Source of the DNA: Gammaproteobacteria bacterium
Lineage (GTDB): Bacteria > Pseudomonadota > Gammaproteobacteria > Xanthomonadales > Rhodanobacteraceae
Length of the DNA stretch: 43,998 nucleotides
Assembly: GCA_021325195.1 (NCBI GenBank)
Contig: JAJPHQ010000096.1
Coordinates: forward strand, 1-43,998
Direction of reading: 5' to 3'
The stretch's first letter is position 1, and every line of letters begins with the position of its first letter. This document shows, in pieces, positions 8,701 through 17,065 of this stretch. A program made the translations under genes and the position numbers. The notes under the pieces were generated by a model. It saw nothing but the letters and a program-made list of their open reading frames with translations, made no database searches and was not told the DNA's origin.

Positions 8701-9660
8701 TTACGCCGCATGGCGCGCCGCGAACATCGCGCGCAGTTGCGCGGCGACTTCGCCCGTTTCGCGCAGCGGTGGCGCGTGGCCGGGCGGCGCACCGGGATCG
8801 GTCAGCAGCCCGCGTTCGCGCAGGGCGTCGTGGAAGCGTGCCCGGATGTCCGGCAGCGGCGCGGTCGTCACGGTGTGCACCGGCAGGCCGGTGGCGCAGG
8901 CTTCCGAGATCATGTTGACGGAATCGGGCGTGACCACGATCCGGTCCGCCCAGCCCAGGATGCCCGGGTAGGGATTGGCGCCGCCGCCGCTCCAGAACAC
9001 GCCGGGGAACTTCGCCAGCGCGTCGCGCAGGCTTTGCGCGAACGGCGCGGGCGTGCGCCGCGAGGCGGTGGCCAGCACGCTGCCGCCTTGCGCCAGCGCG
9101 GCCACCGTTCCGGCCAGTGCCTGCGCGAGCCTGGCGTCGAATTCGATGCCGCGGCCGGGGCCGCCGACCAGCAGCGCGATGCGCGGGCGCGGCAGCGCGC
9201 CAAAATCGGGAAACGCCTCCCGGGCCGAGGCCAGCCAGGCGTCGTCCACCGGATTCAGCGCACCCAGCGTGCGGATCACGTTCGCGCCGGCGAGATCGTC
9301 GTGGCGCGGCGCGATCACCGCGTCCCAGTGCCGGGTGTCGAGACGCGGATCGAGGATCTGCACGGTGAAGCAGGCGCCATCCGACAGGCTGCGCAGCATC
9401 CGCGTCAGCAGCGCGGCGTCGCGGCCGCAGCCGATCGCGAGGTCCGGCCACGGCGGCGTGAAAGCTTCCCGGTCGCGGGCACTCAATGCCAGCCGGCCGC
9501 CGGGCAGTTGCCGGGGCGCGCACCACGACCACGGCGGCCGCAGCGGCAGCACCAGCACCCGCGCCGGCACGTCCAGCGCCGCCGCCAGCGCCAGCGCCTG
9601 GCGCTCGTTGCCGGCGGCGCCATCGCTGATCACCCAGGCGGAGCGGGGCGTGAAGGGCAT
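8701..9660 (-). CDS. ELM1-family (DUF1022) protein, GT-B-like
   Basis: A 319-residue protein of the bacterial family named after plant mitochondrial fission protein ELM1. Visible signatures are WVISDGAAGNERQALALA at the N-terminus, DPRLDTRHWDAVIAPRHD in the middle, LVGGPGRGIEF, and VTPDSVNMISEACATGLPVH near the C-terminus. The last resembles the nucleotide-sugar-binding end of GT-B glycosyltransferases. The bacterial role is unproven; a glycan or lipid-linked transfer near the LPS cluster is plausible. It is convergent with glnE and divergent from the MgtC gene (90 bp apart). The 3' end abuts copy A of the repeat family. The family call is firm and the function is unknown. Confidence 0.85.
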   Translation of the reverse strand: MPFTPRSAWVISDGAAGNERQALALAAALDVPARVLVLPLRPPWSWCAPRQLPGGRLALSARDREAFTPPWPDLAIGCGRDAALLTRMLRSLSDGACFTVQILDPRLDTRHWDAVIAPRHDDLAGANVIRTLGALNPVDDAWLASAREAFPDFGALPRPRIALLVGGPGRGIEFDARLAQALAGTVAALAQGGSVLATASRRTPAPFAQSLRDALAKFPGVFWSGGGANPYPGILGWADRIVVTPDSVNMISEACATGLPVHTVTTAPLPDIRARFHDALRERGLLTDPGAPPGHAPPLRETGEVAAQLRAMFAARHAA

Positions 9661-9750
9661 CGGGGTCGGATCCGGCCGGAACGGTCGCGCGATTATGCGG
9701 GATTCACCGGGAGGTTAGACTGCGGCCACTGGAATCACGGGACATCCGCT

Positions 9751-10446
9751 TTGCTGCCGACGTGGGAAATCGCGGCCCGGTTGTTGCTTGCTGCCGTGCT
9801 GGGCGGCGTGATCGGCTTCGACCGCGAGCGGCACACCTGGGCCGCAGGGCTGCGCACGCACATGCTGGTGTGTCTGGGCGCATCGCTGGTGATGATCGTG
9901 TCGGCGTTCGCGTTCTCCGACATCCTGCAGCAGTGGCCGCGCGTGGTGCTGGACCCCTCGCGGATGGCCGCGCAGGTGATCAGCGGGATCGGTTTCCTGG
10001 GCGCGGGCACCATCCTGTTCCTGCGCCACGAGAACGTGGTGCGCGGCCTGACCACCGCGGCGGGGCTGTGGACGGTGGCGGCGATCGGTCTCGCGGTCGG
10101 CGGCGGCATGTACGCCGCCGCGGTGATCGCGACCGCGGTGGCGTGGGTGATCCTGGCGGTCCTGCGGCCGATCGAACGGCGTTTCCTCACCCGCCGGGCC
10201 GCGCCACAGGTGCGGGTCGGATTTGCCGGCAACGCCTCGCTGGCCGCGATCGAGTCGGTGCTGGCCGCGCAGGGTCTGCCGCTGACGGAAATGGTCACCC
10301 GCCGGCGTCCGGACGCGGGTGACGAAGTGAGCCTGCGCTTCGTCCGGGGCTGCGATCGCGGCCGCCTGGGCGGCGTGGCCGACGCCCTGCGCACGCTGCC
10401 GGGGGTGCAGTCGGTGTCGATGGATTTGACGCCTCCGCACGGATGA
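9751..10446 (+). CDS. MgtC/SapB-family inner-membrane protein
   Basis: A 231-residue protein with four to five N-terminal transmembrane helices and a soluble C-terminal domain from about residue 150. Family signatures are LLLAAVLGGVIGFDRERHTWAAGLRTHMLVCLGA and VISGIGFLGAGTILF, then VRGLTTAAGLWTVAAIGLAVGGGMY. The start is probably the TTG at 9751-9753 because the conserved family start (LLPTWEIAARLLLAA) begins there; no ATG exists nearby before the first helix. MgtC proteins are linked to magnesium limitation and modulate F-ATPase or cation homeostasis in pathogens, but the wider SapB family is poorly characterised. The C-terminal region resembles a small ACT-like fold. Confidence 0.88.
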   Translation: MLPTWEIAARLLLAAVLGGVIGFDRERHTWAAGLRTHMLVCLGASLVMIVSAFAFSDILQQWPRVVLDPSRMAAQVISGIGFLGAGTILFLRHENVVRGLTTAAGLWTVAAIGLAVGGGMYAAAVIATAVAWVILAVLRPIERRFLTRRAAPQVRVGFAGNASLAAIESVLAAQGLPLTEMVTRRRPDAGDEVSLRFVRGCDRGRLGGVADALRTLPGVQSVSMDLTPPHG

Positions 10447-10504
10447 GCCGACCCGGGCGGCGGTCGGGTAGAATGCCGGGGTCGATTTCGCATACCCAGT
10501 CCGC

Positions 10505-10726
10505 ATGAATTCCGACATGGCCTCGTCGATCCCGGTGGGAGAACCCGCCAATGCCCGGCGGCGCTACGAAGTGACGCCGGCCGACCTGCCGCTGTCGTGC
10601 CCGCTGCCGGAAATGACCCTGTGGAACTCGCATCCGCGGGTGTATCTGCCCATCGTCGAGGATGGCGGCGAGACCGTGTGCCCTTACTGCGGCGCGACTT
10701 ACGTCCTGAAGCGAGACACCGCCTGA
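10505..10726 (+). CDS. Small zinc-finger protein, zf-CHCC type (NDUFS6-like)
   Basis: A 73-residue protein with Cys32, His43, Cys59 and Cys62 in the order C-x10-H-x15-C-x2-C (LSCPLPEMTLWNSHPRVYLPI and VCPYCGATYVL). This matches the CHCC zinc-binding family related to mitochondrial complex I subunit NDUFS6. Bacterial members are widespread in proteobacteria and often lie near LPS or branched-chain aminotransferase genes, but their role is unproven. It sits directly upstream of the GT4 glycosyltransferase on the same strand with a 90-bp gap. ATG at 10505 gives the full domain. Confidence 0.85.
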   Translation: MNSDMASSIPVGEPANARRRYEVTPADLPLSCPLPEMTLWNSHPRVYLPIVEDGGETVCPYCGATYVLKRDTA

Positions 10727-10816
10727 ATTCCCGGCGGCCGGTCACGCCGCGAACGTGAAGCACGGCGTGTTTCTTGCAAGTAGTTTTGCATGCTCGCGCC
10801 TCGAATGCAGGGGACG

Positions 10817-11956
10817 ATGACCGACAGTGCCTCGCCCCGCCGTCCGCTGACCGTCGTCCAGCTGGTTCCCGCGCTGGAGAACGGCGGCGCCGAACGTTCC
10901 ACCCTCGAGATCGGCCGCGCGCTGGTGGATGCCGGGTACCGCTCGGTGGTGATCTCGCGCGGCGGCCGACTGGTGGAGCGCCTGCGCGAGGAGGGCAGCG
11001 AGCACCTGGAACTGGATATCGGCGCCAAGTCGCTGAAGACCCTGACCCGGATCGGCAAGCTCCGGCGCACGCTGGCCGCGCTCGGCCCCGACATCGTGCA
11101 CGCGCGTTCGCGGGTGCCGGCGTGGGCGGCCTGGCTGGCCTTGCGACGCATGCGGCCCCGGCCGCACTTCGTCACCACCGTGCACGGCCTCAACACGCCC
11201 GGTGCGTGGAGCCGGATCATGACCCGCGGCGAACGGGTGATCGTGGTGTCGCAGACGGTGCGGGATTTCGTGCTCAGCCACTACCGCGATGTCGATCCGG
11301 CGAAGCTGACCGTGATCCCGCGCGGGATCGATCCGGCCGAATTTCCGTACGGCTACCGCCCCGACGACCCGTGGCGCCGGCGTTTCTTCGGCGAGTTTCC
11401 GCAGCTCGCCGGCGCGCCGCTTCTCACGCTGCCGGGACGCGGCACGCGCCTGAAGGGGCACGCCGACGCGATCGCGCTGCTGGCGGGCCTGCGCGCGCGC
11501 GGCCTCGACGCGCGGTTGCTGCTGCTGGGGGTGGTCGAGCGCGGCCGTGAAGCCTACCTCGCCGAACTGCGCGCGCTGGCGCGGGACCGCGGTGTGCACG
11601 AGCTGGTGGTGTTCTCGCCGCCGCGCAACGACGTGCGCGACGTCTATGCCGCATCCGAACTGATCCTGCAACTGTCGAACAAGCCCGAGAGTTTCGGCCG
11701 CACGGTGCTCGAGGCACTGTCGCTGTGCCGCCCGGTGCTTGGCTATGCGCACGGCGGCGTGGGCGAACTCCTGGCCGAACTGTATCCGGCCGGACGGGTG
11801 CCCCCCGGCGACATCGAGAAACTCACCGAGCGCGCCGCCGAACTCCTGAGCCGCGCACCGCCGATCGCGCCGCTGCACCGCTATCGCCTGGCCGACATGC
11901 AGGCGCAGACGCTGGAACTGTACCGCGAGCTGGCCGCGGCTCCGCGCGCCGCCTGA
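10817..11956 (+). CDS. GT4-family glycosyltransferase, probably LPS biosynthesis
   Basis: A 379-residue GT-B enzyme. The N-terminal Rossmann half opens with VVQLVPALENGGAERSTLEI, the glycine-rich loop of GT4 enzymes. The C-terminal half carries RGIDPAEFPYG, LLTLPGRGTRLKGHADAI and the E-x7-E donor site region KPESFGRTVLEALSLCRPVLG. Such enzymes transfer sugars from nucleotide donors onto LPS core or O-antigen acceptors at the cytoplasmic face of the inner membrane. I placed the start at the ATG at 10817 (MTDSAS), preceded by AGGGGA; an upstream in-frame ATG at 10790 has no better support. It is followed 67 bp later by an O-antigen ligase-like gene, which supports an LPS role. Donor and acceptor are not predictable from sequence. 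Confidence 0.9.
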   Translation: MTDSASPRRPLTVVQLVPALENGGAERSTLEIGRALVDAGYRSVVISRGGRLVERLREEGSEHLELDIGAKSLKTLTRIGKLRRTLAALGPDIVHARSRVPAWAAWLALRRMRPRPHFVTTVHGLNTPGAWSRIMTRGERVIVVSQTVRDFVLSHYRDVDPAKLTVIPRGIDPAEFPYGYRPDDPWRRRFFGEFPQLAGAPLLTLPGRGTRLKGHADAIALLAGLRARGLDARLLLLGVVERGREAYLAELRALARDRGVHELVVFSPPRNDVRDVYAASELILQLSNKPESFGRTVLEALSLCRPVLGYAHGGVGELLAELYPAGRVPPGDIEKLTERAAELLSRAPPIAPLHRYRLADMQAQTLELYRELAAAPRAA

Positions 11957-12023
11957 CCGCAAGACGCGCGCGCCGTGCGCAGGTTACGATGCGCATTCCG
12001 TTCCGGCGCGGTTTCCGACCTGC

Positions 12024-13322
12024 ATGCCCGACACGCTGCGCACGAGGGCGTTTGCGATCCTGCGCTCGCCGCTGCTGCCGATCTGGCTGGTGATCTTCCT
12101 GCTGCCGTTCGGACGCGCCTGCGAGCTGGGCGTGCTGCTGTGCATGCTGGGCGCCGTGTTCCTGTTCGTGCGCGATCGGCATGCGCTGGCCGCCCATCCG
12201 GGCGCGCGGCTGTTGCTGTGGCTGTGGGCCGCGTACCTCCTGGCCGCGCTGATTTCCGCGCCGGCGGCGGTCGATCCCGCGCGCACCTGGAGCACGGTCG
12301 CGGCGCTGATCCGGTTCGCGCCGTTCGGCCTCTACGTGTGCTTCGCGGTGCGGCGCGAAGCACGCTTGGTCGCGCTGGGCGAAGCGACCGGCGTGATCGT
12401 CGCGCTGTGGGCGCTGGATGCGTGGGTGCAGGCGCTGACCGGATTCAGTCTGGGCGGTCACGCCGAGGCGCAGCGCATCTCCGGCATCTTCGGCGCGAAC
12501 GATTTGAAACTGGGACCGGTGCTGGCCTCGCTGGCGCCGTTCGTGCTGTGGGGTGCGCGGCGGCGGTTCGGCCGCGCGGGCCTGATCGCCGCGATGCTGT
12601 TCCTGCTGGGTCCGATCCTGCTGGCGGGCTCGCGCGCGGCGTGGATCACCTACGGCCTGGTGCTGCCGGCGTTTTTCTGGTGGGACGCGCGCAGGCTCAT
12701 GCCTTTTCTTGCTTGGGTGGCGGGGGCCTGCGTGGTCGCGGCGCTTGCAACCGGCGTCGCGTGGAAGACCTCGTCGCGTTTCGACGCACGGATGGACCGC
12801 ACCCTGGCCGCGCTGCACGACACCGCGCACGCGCTCGATTACGCCAGCAGCGGCCGTGTGGACATCTGGCGCGTGTCGGCGCGGATGATCGCGGCACATC
12901 CGCTGAATGGCGTGGGCGTGCGCGGCTTCCGCTACGCGTATCCGCACTACGCGGCGCCGGGGGATCATTTTCTGACCGAGGAAGCCTGCGGCCTGGGCGA
13001 GGGCGCCTGCCATCCGCACCAGATCGTGCTGGAAATCCTGTCCGATACGGGCGCGATCGGGCTGGCGCTGTGGCTGGCCGGTGCGGCGCTGGCGCTGCGC
13101 GCATGGCGCGAGGCCGGTGCGGCCGTGCGCGAGCGGGCGTTTCCGGTCACGGCGGCGCTGGCGGTCACGGTGTTTCCCCTGAACACCCACTTCGCGTTCT
13201 ATTCGGCGTGGTGGGGGTTGTTTTTCTGGTGGCTGCTGGCGCTGTGGTGTGCCGCGCTGTACGCGGACGTGCCGGACGATGCGCCGCAGACCATGCCGCG
13301 TGTACGGATACGAAGGGCATGA
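12024..13322 (+). CDS. O-antigen ligase / polymerase-like membrane protein (Wzy_C family)
   Basis: A 432-residue polytopic membrane protein with about ten to twelve hydrophobic helices. The long periplasmic loop holds family signatures: SSGRVDIWRVSARMIAAHPLNGVGVRGF, then HPHQIVLEILSDTGAIGLALW, with the conserved His-Pro-His and acidic residues of WaaL-like proteins. WaaL ligates undecaprenyl-linked O-polysaccharide to lipid A-core on the periplasmic side; Wzy polymerises it. The sequence alone does not separate these, but the position between GT4 and GT2 core-type genes favours a ligase. Basic cytoplasmic tail (MPRVRIRRA). Copy B of the dispersed repeat begins 21 bp after the stop. Confidence 0.85.
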   Translation: MPDTLRTRAFAILRSPLLPIWLVIFLLPFGRACELGVLLCMLGAVFLFVRDRHALAAHPGARLLLWLWAAYLLAALISAPAAVDPARTWSTVAALIRFAPFGLYVCFAVRREARLVALGEATGVIVALWALDAWVQALTGFSLGGHAEAQRISGIFGANDLKLGPVLASLAPFVLWGARRRFGRAGLIAAMLFLLGPILLAGSRAAWITYGLVLPAFFWWDARRLMPFLAWVAGACVVAALATGVAWKTSSRFDARMDRTLAALHDTAHALDYASSGRVDIWRVSARMIAAHPLNGVGVRGFRYAYPHYAAPGDHFLTEEACGLGEGACHPHQIVLEILSDTGAIGLALWLAGAALALRAWREAGAAVRERAFPVTAALAVTVFPLNTHFAFYSAWWGLFFWWLLALWCAALYADVPDDAPQTMPRVRIRRA

Positions 13323-13343
13323 AACACGGCTTCCAGTCCCCTT

Positions 13344-13583
13344 GGAAATTCTGATTGATCAGAGCTTCCATGTGGCACAGGGATGTGCCGACCGCCAATC
13401 AGGCACGCATGGGTTGCACGTGCTTGATTGGCGGAGCCGAATTCGGGCGTGTACCGAATTATTCGGTACATCCTTGTACCTCACCCTCGCTTCGCGAAGG
13501 CCGCCTTTGGCGTTCCGCCGCGCTCCAAGCGCGGCTGGTCGGCGTGCTCCGGCAAATCCAGGATGGATTTGTTCAGAGATTCG
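13344..13583. repeat. Dispersed hairpin-rich element, copy B (inverted, with an internal insertion)
   Basis: An element of about 240 bp in opposite orientation to copy A. It begins with GGAAATTCTGAT paired to ATCAGAGCTTCC, then the GGCACA/TGTGCC stem, a long stem around CCGCCAATCA/TGATTGGCGG, GCCGAATTCGG, and ends with GGATGGATTTGTTCAGAGATTC. About 90 extra bases (roughly 13455-13548) lie between these conserved parts and include CCTCACCCTCGC and other hairpin-forming runs, suggesting a second repeat inserted into the first. With its flanks it fills the 369-bp gap 13323-13691 between the ligase-like gene and the GT2 gene. I see no gene in it. Confidence 0.78.
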
Positions 13584-13691
13584 CTTGCGTCGAGGGGCAG
13601 CCCGCCACGCAGGCGGCGCGCGGCGGTTGCGGGGCGGCGGATGGCGAGCAAAGCCGGATACCGCCGCCCGGAAAACCTTGCAGGACACTCC

Positions 13692-14486
13692 ATGAGTCGC
13701 GAACCCTTTTCCCTCGTCATCATCACCTACAACAACGCCGCGACGCTGGAGCAATGCCTCGCCGCCGCGGATTTCGCCGACGAGATCGTGGTGCTGGATT
13801 CGGGTTCGACCGACCAGACGGTCGAGATCGCCAGGCGTCACGGCGCGCGGGTCGCGGTGCATCCCTTCGACGACTTCGGTCCGCAGAAGCAGCGCGCGAT
13901 CGACATGGCCAGCCACGACTGGATCCTGAACCTGGATGCCGACGAGGTGCTCTCGCCCGGTACCCGCGAGGTGATCGAGCGTGCCCTGGAGCATCCGCGG
14001 GTCGCGGGGTTCCGGCTGCCGCGCCGCGAGCGGATGTTCTGGAGCGTGCAGCACCCCTGGAGCCACCGCAACGGCCATTTGAGACTGTTCGACCGCCGGC
14101 GCGGACGGATGAACGAGGTGCCGGTGCACGCGGCGGTGGAGGTGGACGGCCCGGTCAAAACCCTGCACCGCGCCGATTTCGTCAACACCGGCGACGACGA
14201 CATCGCCGCGCGGGTCGAGAAGATCAACCGCTATTCGTCCGGCCTCGTGATCGACAAGCTGGCGCGCGGCCAGCGCTTCAGCGGACCGATGATGCTGGTG
14301 TACCCGCCGATCTTCTTCGTGCGCCAGTACCTGTTCAAGCGCTATTTCCTGTCCGGCTGGGCCGGTTTCATCGCCAGCGTGCTGGGCGCGTTCTACGTGT
14401 TCCTGAAGTACGCAAAATTGTTCGAGGCGAAAAAAACCGGGACTCGGGACTCGGGACTCGGGACTCGGGACCCGGAGAAGACCTGA
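13692..14486 (+). CDS. GT2-family glycosyltransferase (WaaE/KdtX-like)
   Basis: A 264-residue GT-A enzyme. It opens with FSLVIITYNNAATLEQCLAA, has the VLDSGSTDQTVEIA and DWILNLDADEVLS (D-x-D metal site) motifs, and has a C-terminal hydrophobic segment (FVRQYLFKRYFLSGWAGFI) typical of the WaaE/KdtX group, which adds a sugar to the LPS inner core. ATG at 13692-13694 starts the domain exactly. The last codons are unusual: an A7 run at 14430-14436 and the heptamer (CGGGACT)4 plus a partial copy encode the TGTRDSGLGTRDPEKT tail, so a repeat forms the C-terminus. The catalytic part is complete. Confidence 0.9.
   Translation: MSREPFSLVIITYNNAATLEQCLAAADFADEIVVLDSGSTDQTVEIARRHGARVAVHPFDDFGPQKQRAIDMASHDWILNLDADEVLSPGTREVIERALEHPRVAGFRLPRRERMFWSVQHPWSHRNGHLRLFDRRRGRMNEVPVHAAVEVDGPVKTLHRADFVNTGDDDIAARVEKINRYSSGLVIDKLARGQRFSGPMMLVYPPIFFVRQYLFKRYFLSGWAGFIASVLGAFYVFLKYAKLFEAKKTGTRDSGLGTRDPEKT
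14438..14471. repeat. Tandem heptamer (CGGGACT)4 plus partial copy at the 3' end of the GT2 gene
   Basis: Four full CGGGACT units and a fifth partial one (CGGGAC), directly preceded by seven A residues and CC. The unit length is not a multiple of three, so gain or loss of one unit would change the reading frame of the last GT2 codons. Confidence 0.93.
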
Positions 14487-14637
14487 AGCGACGCTGGCAG
14501 GTTGTTGAGGAAGTGCCGGTCATGCACTCGGTCCTGCGAGCGCGGTCCGGATCGCCGCGCGGCCTGTCCCGGACTTGGTCCGGTGTGGCGTCTGGAATGA
14601 CAGACAAAATTTTCATGTTGGAGTTGTGAGCTCAGTT

Positions 14638-15579
14638 CTAGCGAGTTCCTGTTCCCGAGTCCCGATCGTAAACGGCAGGTTGGCCCGGCGGCCGGGTCTT
14701 GAAGCGCTTGTGCGCCCACAGGTATTGCGCGGGCGCTTCGCGCACCATCCGTTCGATCACGGCATTGACGCGCGCGGTGTCAGCGACCACGTCGGCGCCC
14801 GGAAAATCCTGCAGGGGCGCTTCCAGCCGCAGCGTGTAGCCGCCGCCGGCGTTGCGGCGGTGAAAGAACGGAATCACCGCGGCGCCGGACAACCGCGCCA
14901 GATGATGCGTCGCCGTGATGGTCGATGCGGGGATGCCGAAGAACGGCGCGAACACGCAATCCTTGCCGCGCATGTCCTGATCGGGCGCGTACCACACGGT
15001 GCCGCCGCGCCTGAGATACCTCACCGTGGCGCGCAGCTCGTCCTTGTCGAACATCGCGTCGGCATAGCGCAAGCGCGCGCGCAGCACGTTCCATTCGAAT
15101 ACGGCCGAGTCCATCCGCCGGTACATGCCCGCGATCCGCAGCTTTCGCGAGATCAGCCGGGCGCACAGTTCCAGATGCGAGAAATGCCCGCCGACCAGCA
15201 GCACGCCACGGCCGGCCGCGCGCGCGCCGGCGAGGTGCTGCATGCCCTCGATCGCGACGCGCAGGCGGTCGAGCTTGCGCTCGGACGCGAACCAGCCCAG
15301 CGCGAACTCGCCCAGCATCCGGCCCATCTCGCACGTCGCTTCCTTGCGCAACGCGTGGCGCGCGGCGGCATCGAGTTCCGGAAAGCACAGTTCCAGGTTG
15401 CGCGCGATCACGTATCTGCGTTCGCGCAGCAGCGGCGAGATCGCGGCGCTGAATGCGGCGCCTGCGGCCAGCAGCGCGCGCGCGGGCAGCAGCACGGCGA
15501 GCCGGATCAGCCCGATGCCGAGCCACGCCGGCCAGTGGCGCGGCGCCAGCAGTGCGGCGCGGAACGGAGGTTTGGGCAT
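14638..15579 (-). CDS. LpxL/HtrB-family lipid A lauroyl-type acyltransferase
   Basis: A 313-residue protein with an N-terminal membrane anchor (GLIRLAVLLPARALLAAG) and the acyltransferase catalytic motif H-x4-E in GGHFSHLELCAR. Further family segments are RYADAMFDKDELR, VWYAPDQDM and the FFGIPASTITATHHLARLSGAAVIPFFHRR block. LpxL-type enzymes add a secondary acyl chain to Kdo2-lipid IVA at the inner membrane, so it follows the reaction of the divergently encoded WaaA. ATG at 15577-15579 is preferred over an in-frame ATG at 15595-15597. The C-terminal codons (YDRDSGTGTR) come from a degenerate CGGGACT heptamer like that in the GT2 gene. LpxL versus LpxM or LpxP cannot be fixed. Confidence 0.9.
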   Translation of the reverse strand: MPKPPFRAALLAPRHWPAWLGIGLIRLAVLLPARALLAAGAAFSAAISPLLRERRYVIARNLELCFPELDAAARHALRKEATCEMGRMLGEFALGWFASERKLDRLRVAIEGMQHLAGARAAGRGVLLVGGHFSHLELCARLISRKLRIAGMYRRMDSAVFEWNVLRARLRYADAMFDKDELRATVRYLRRGGTVWYAPDQDMRGKDCVFAPFFGIPASTITATHHLARLSGAAVIPFFHRRNAGGGYTLRLEAPLQDFPGADVVADTARVNAVIERMVREAPAQYLWAHKRFKTRPPGQPAVYDRDSGTGTR

Positions 15580-15654
15580 GGCGCGCGATGATAGCAACCG
15601 TCGGTGCCGTGACCGGCAAGGCTATACTCGCGCGTCGCGTCCGGCCGACCCCGC

Positions 15655-16995
15655 ATGCTGCGTTTTCTCTACACCGTCGCGATCTACCTGGCCACGCCGC
15701 TCATCGTCTGGCGGCTGTTCGCGCGCGGCTTCCGCTATCGCGATTATTTCCACCGCTGGCGCGAACGCTTCGGCCATTTTCCCGATCCCCATCTGCACGA
15801 CAGCATCTGGGTGCATGCGGTGTCGGTGGGCGAGGTCAACGCCGCGCTGCCGCTGATCCAGTCGCTGCGCCGCCGCTATGCGCCGCGGCCGATGGTGGTG
15901 ACCACGGTGACGCCGACCGGCTCGCAGCGCGTGCGCAAGCTGTTCGGCGACGAGGTGTTCCACGTCTATCTGCCCTACGACCTGCCGCGCGCGGTCACGC
16001 GCTTCCTCGACCGGGTGCGACCCGCGCTGGCGGTGGTGATGGAAACCGAGATCTGGCCCAACCTGTTCCACCAGTGCGGTCGGCGCGGCATTCCGCTGGC
16101 GGTGGTCAACGCGCGGCTGTCGGAACGCTCGCTGCGCGGTTACGCACCGATCCGGCCGCTGGTGCGGCAGGCGCTGCGCAACGTGTCGCTGGTCGCGGCC
16201 CAGTCGCACGCCGACGCACGCCGCTACCGCGCGCTGGGCGCGGAGCCGGCACACGTCAGCGTGGCGGGCAATCTCAAGTTCGACACGCCGCTGCCCAAGG
16301 GCGTGCGCGAACGCGGCGAGGAGCTGCGCGCGTCGTGGGGACCGTCGCGGCCGGTGTGGATCGCCGCCAGCACCCACGAACGCGAGGAGCTGGCGGTGTT
16401 CGAGGCGCACCTCGCGGTGCTGGCGCGGTTGCCCGACGCGCTGCTGCTGATCGCGCCCCGGCATCCCGAGCGGTTCCGGGCGGTCGAACATTCCGCGCGC
16501 AACCTCGGTTTTACCGTGGCGACCCACGGCGCCGGGGACGCGCCGGGGTCCGGCTGCCAGTGCTTCGTGATCAACGCGATGGGCGTGCTGATGCGCTATT
16601 TCGCCGCCGCGGATCTCGCCTTCGTGGGCGGCAGCCTGGTGCCGATCGGCGGTCACAACGTGCTGGAACCCGCGGCGCTGTCCAGGCCGGTGCTGGTCGG
16701 GCCGCACACCTTCAACTTCGAGGAGATCACCCGCAGCCTGATCGAGGCCGGCGGCGCGCGCCGGGTCGCCTCCGCGCGCGAACTGGGCACGACGCTGTTG
16801 CAGTTGCTGCGCGATCCCGCCGAGCGTTTCCGGATGGGCGCCGCCGCGCGCGCGGTGTGCGCGCGCGAACGCGGCGCGGTGCGCCGCACGATGGTGCTGC
16901 TGGGGCGGATCTACGCGCGATCGCACTTCAGCAGGAGTGCGGAATGCCGGGAACCGGGAACAGGAAGCGGGGAACGGGGAGAGATGGCGAGATAA
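15655..16995 (+). CDS. waaA: 3-deoxy-D-manno-octulosonic acid (Kdo) transferase
   Basis: A 446-residue inner-membrane GT30 enzyme. It has the N-terminal anchor (MLRFLYTVAIYLATPLIVW), the Glycos_transf_N signature WVHAVSVGEVNAALPLIQSL, TTVTPTGSQR, VMETEIWPNLFHQC, NARLSERSLRGY, GNLKFD, AASTHEREE and the donor-site end AFVGGSLVPIGGHNVLEPAALSRPVLVGPH. It transfers Kdo from CMP-Kdo to lipid IVA. The family usually has 420-430 residues; the excess here is a C-terminal tail (CREPGTGSGERGEMAR) encoded by degenerate GGGAAC-type repeats. It is divergent from the LpxL-like gene with a 75-bp gap, and convergent with tolC. Confidence 0.96.
   Translation: MLRFLYTVAIYLATPLIVWRLFARGFRYRDYFHRWRERFGHFPDPHLHDSIWVHAVSVGEVNAALPLIQSLRRRYAPRPMVVTTVTPTGSQRVRKLFGDEVFHVYLPYDLPRAVTRFLDRVRPALAVVMETEIWPNLFHQCGRRGIPLAVVNARLSERSLRGYAPIRPLVRQALRNVSLVAAQSHADARRYRALGAEPAHVSVAGNLKFDTPLPKGVRERGEELRASWGPSRPVWIAASTHEREELAVFEAHLAVLARLPDALLLIAPRHPERFRAVEHSARNLGFTVATHGAGDAPGSGCQCFVINAMGVLMRYFAAADLAFVGGSLVPIGGHNVLEPAALSRPVLVGPHTFNFEEITRSLIEAGGARRVASARELGTTLLQLLRDPAERFRMGAAARAVCARERGAVRRTMVLLGRIYARSHFSRSAECREPGTGSGERGEMAR
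16943..16982. repeat. Degenerate GGGAAC heptamer-like repeat forming the waaA 3' end
   Basis: Repeated CCGGGAAC, GGGAACAGGAAG and GGGGAACGGGG units lie within the last codons of waaA. A related inverted string (GGTTTCCTGTTTCC) lies about 70 bp downstream in the waaA-tolC gap. Related heptamers end the GT2 and LpxL-like genes. Confidence 0.65.
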
Positions 16996-17065
16996 TCGCG
17001 ATGTTGCAGGCGTCCAATCGGTCGCGATGACGCCGGCTGCCGGTTTCCTGTTTCCGCCTTTCGTC

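Noticed and set aside
14438-14471. The heptamer tandem as a CRISPR array
   Set aside because: Units are 7 bp with no spacers.
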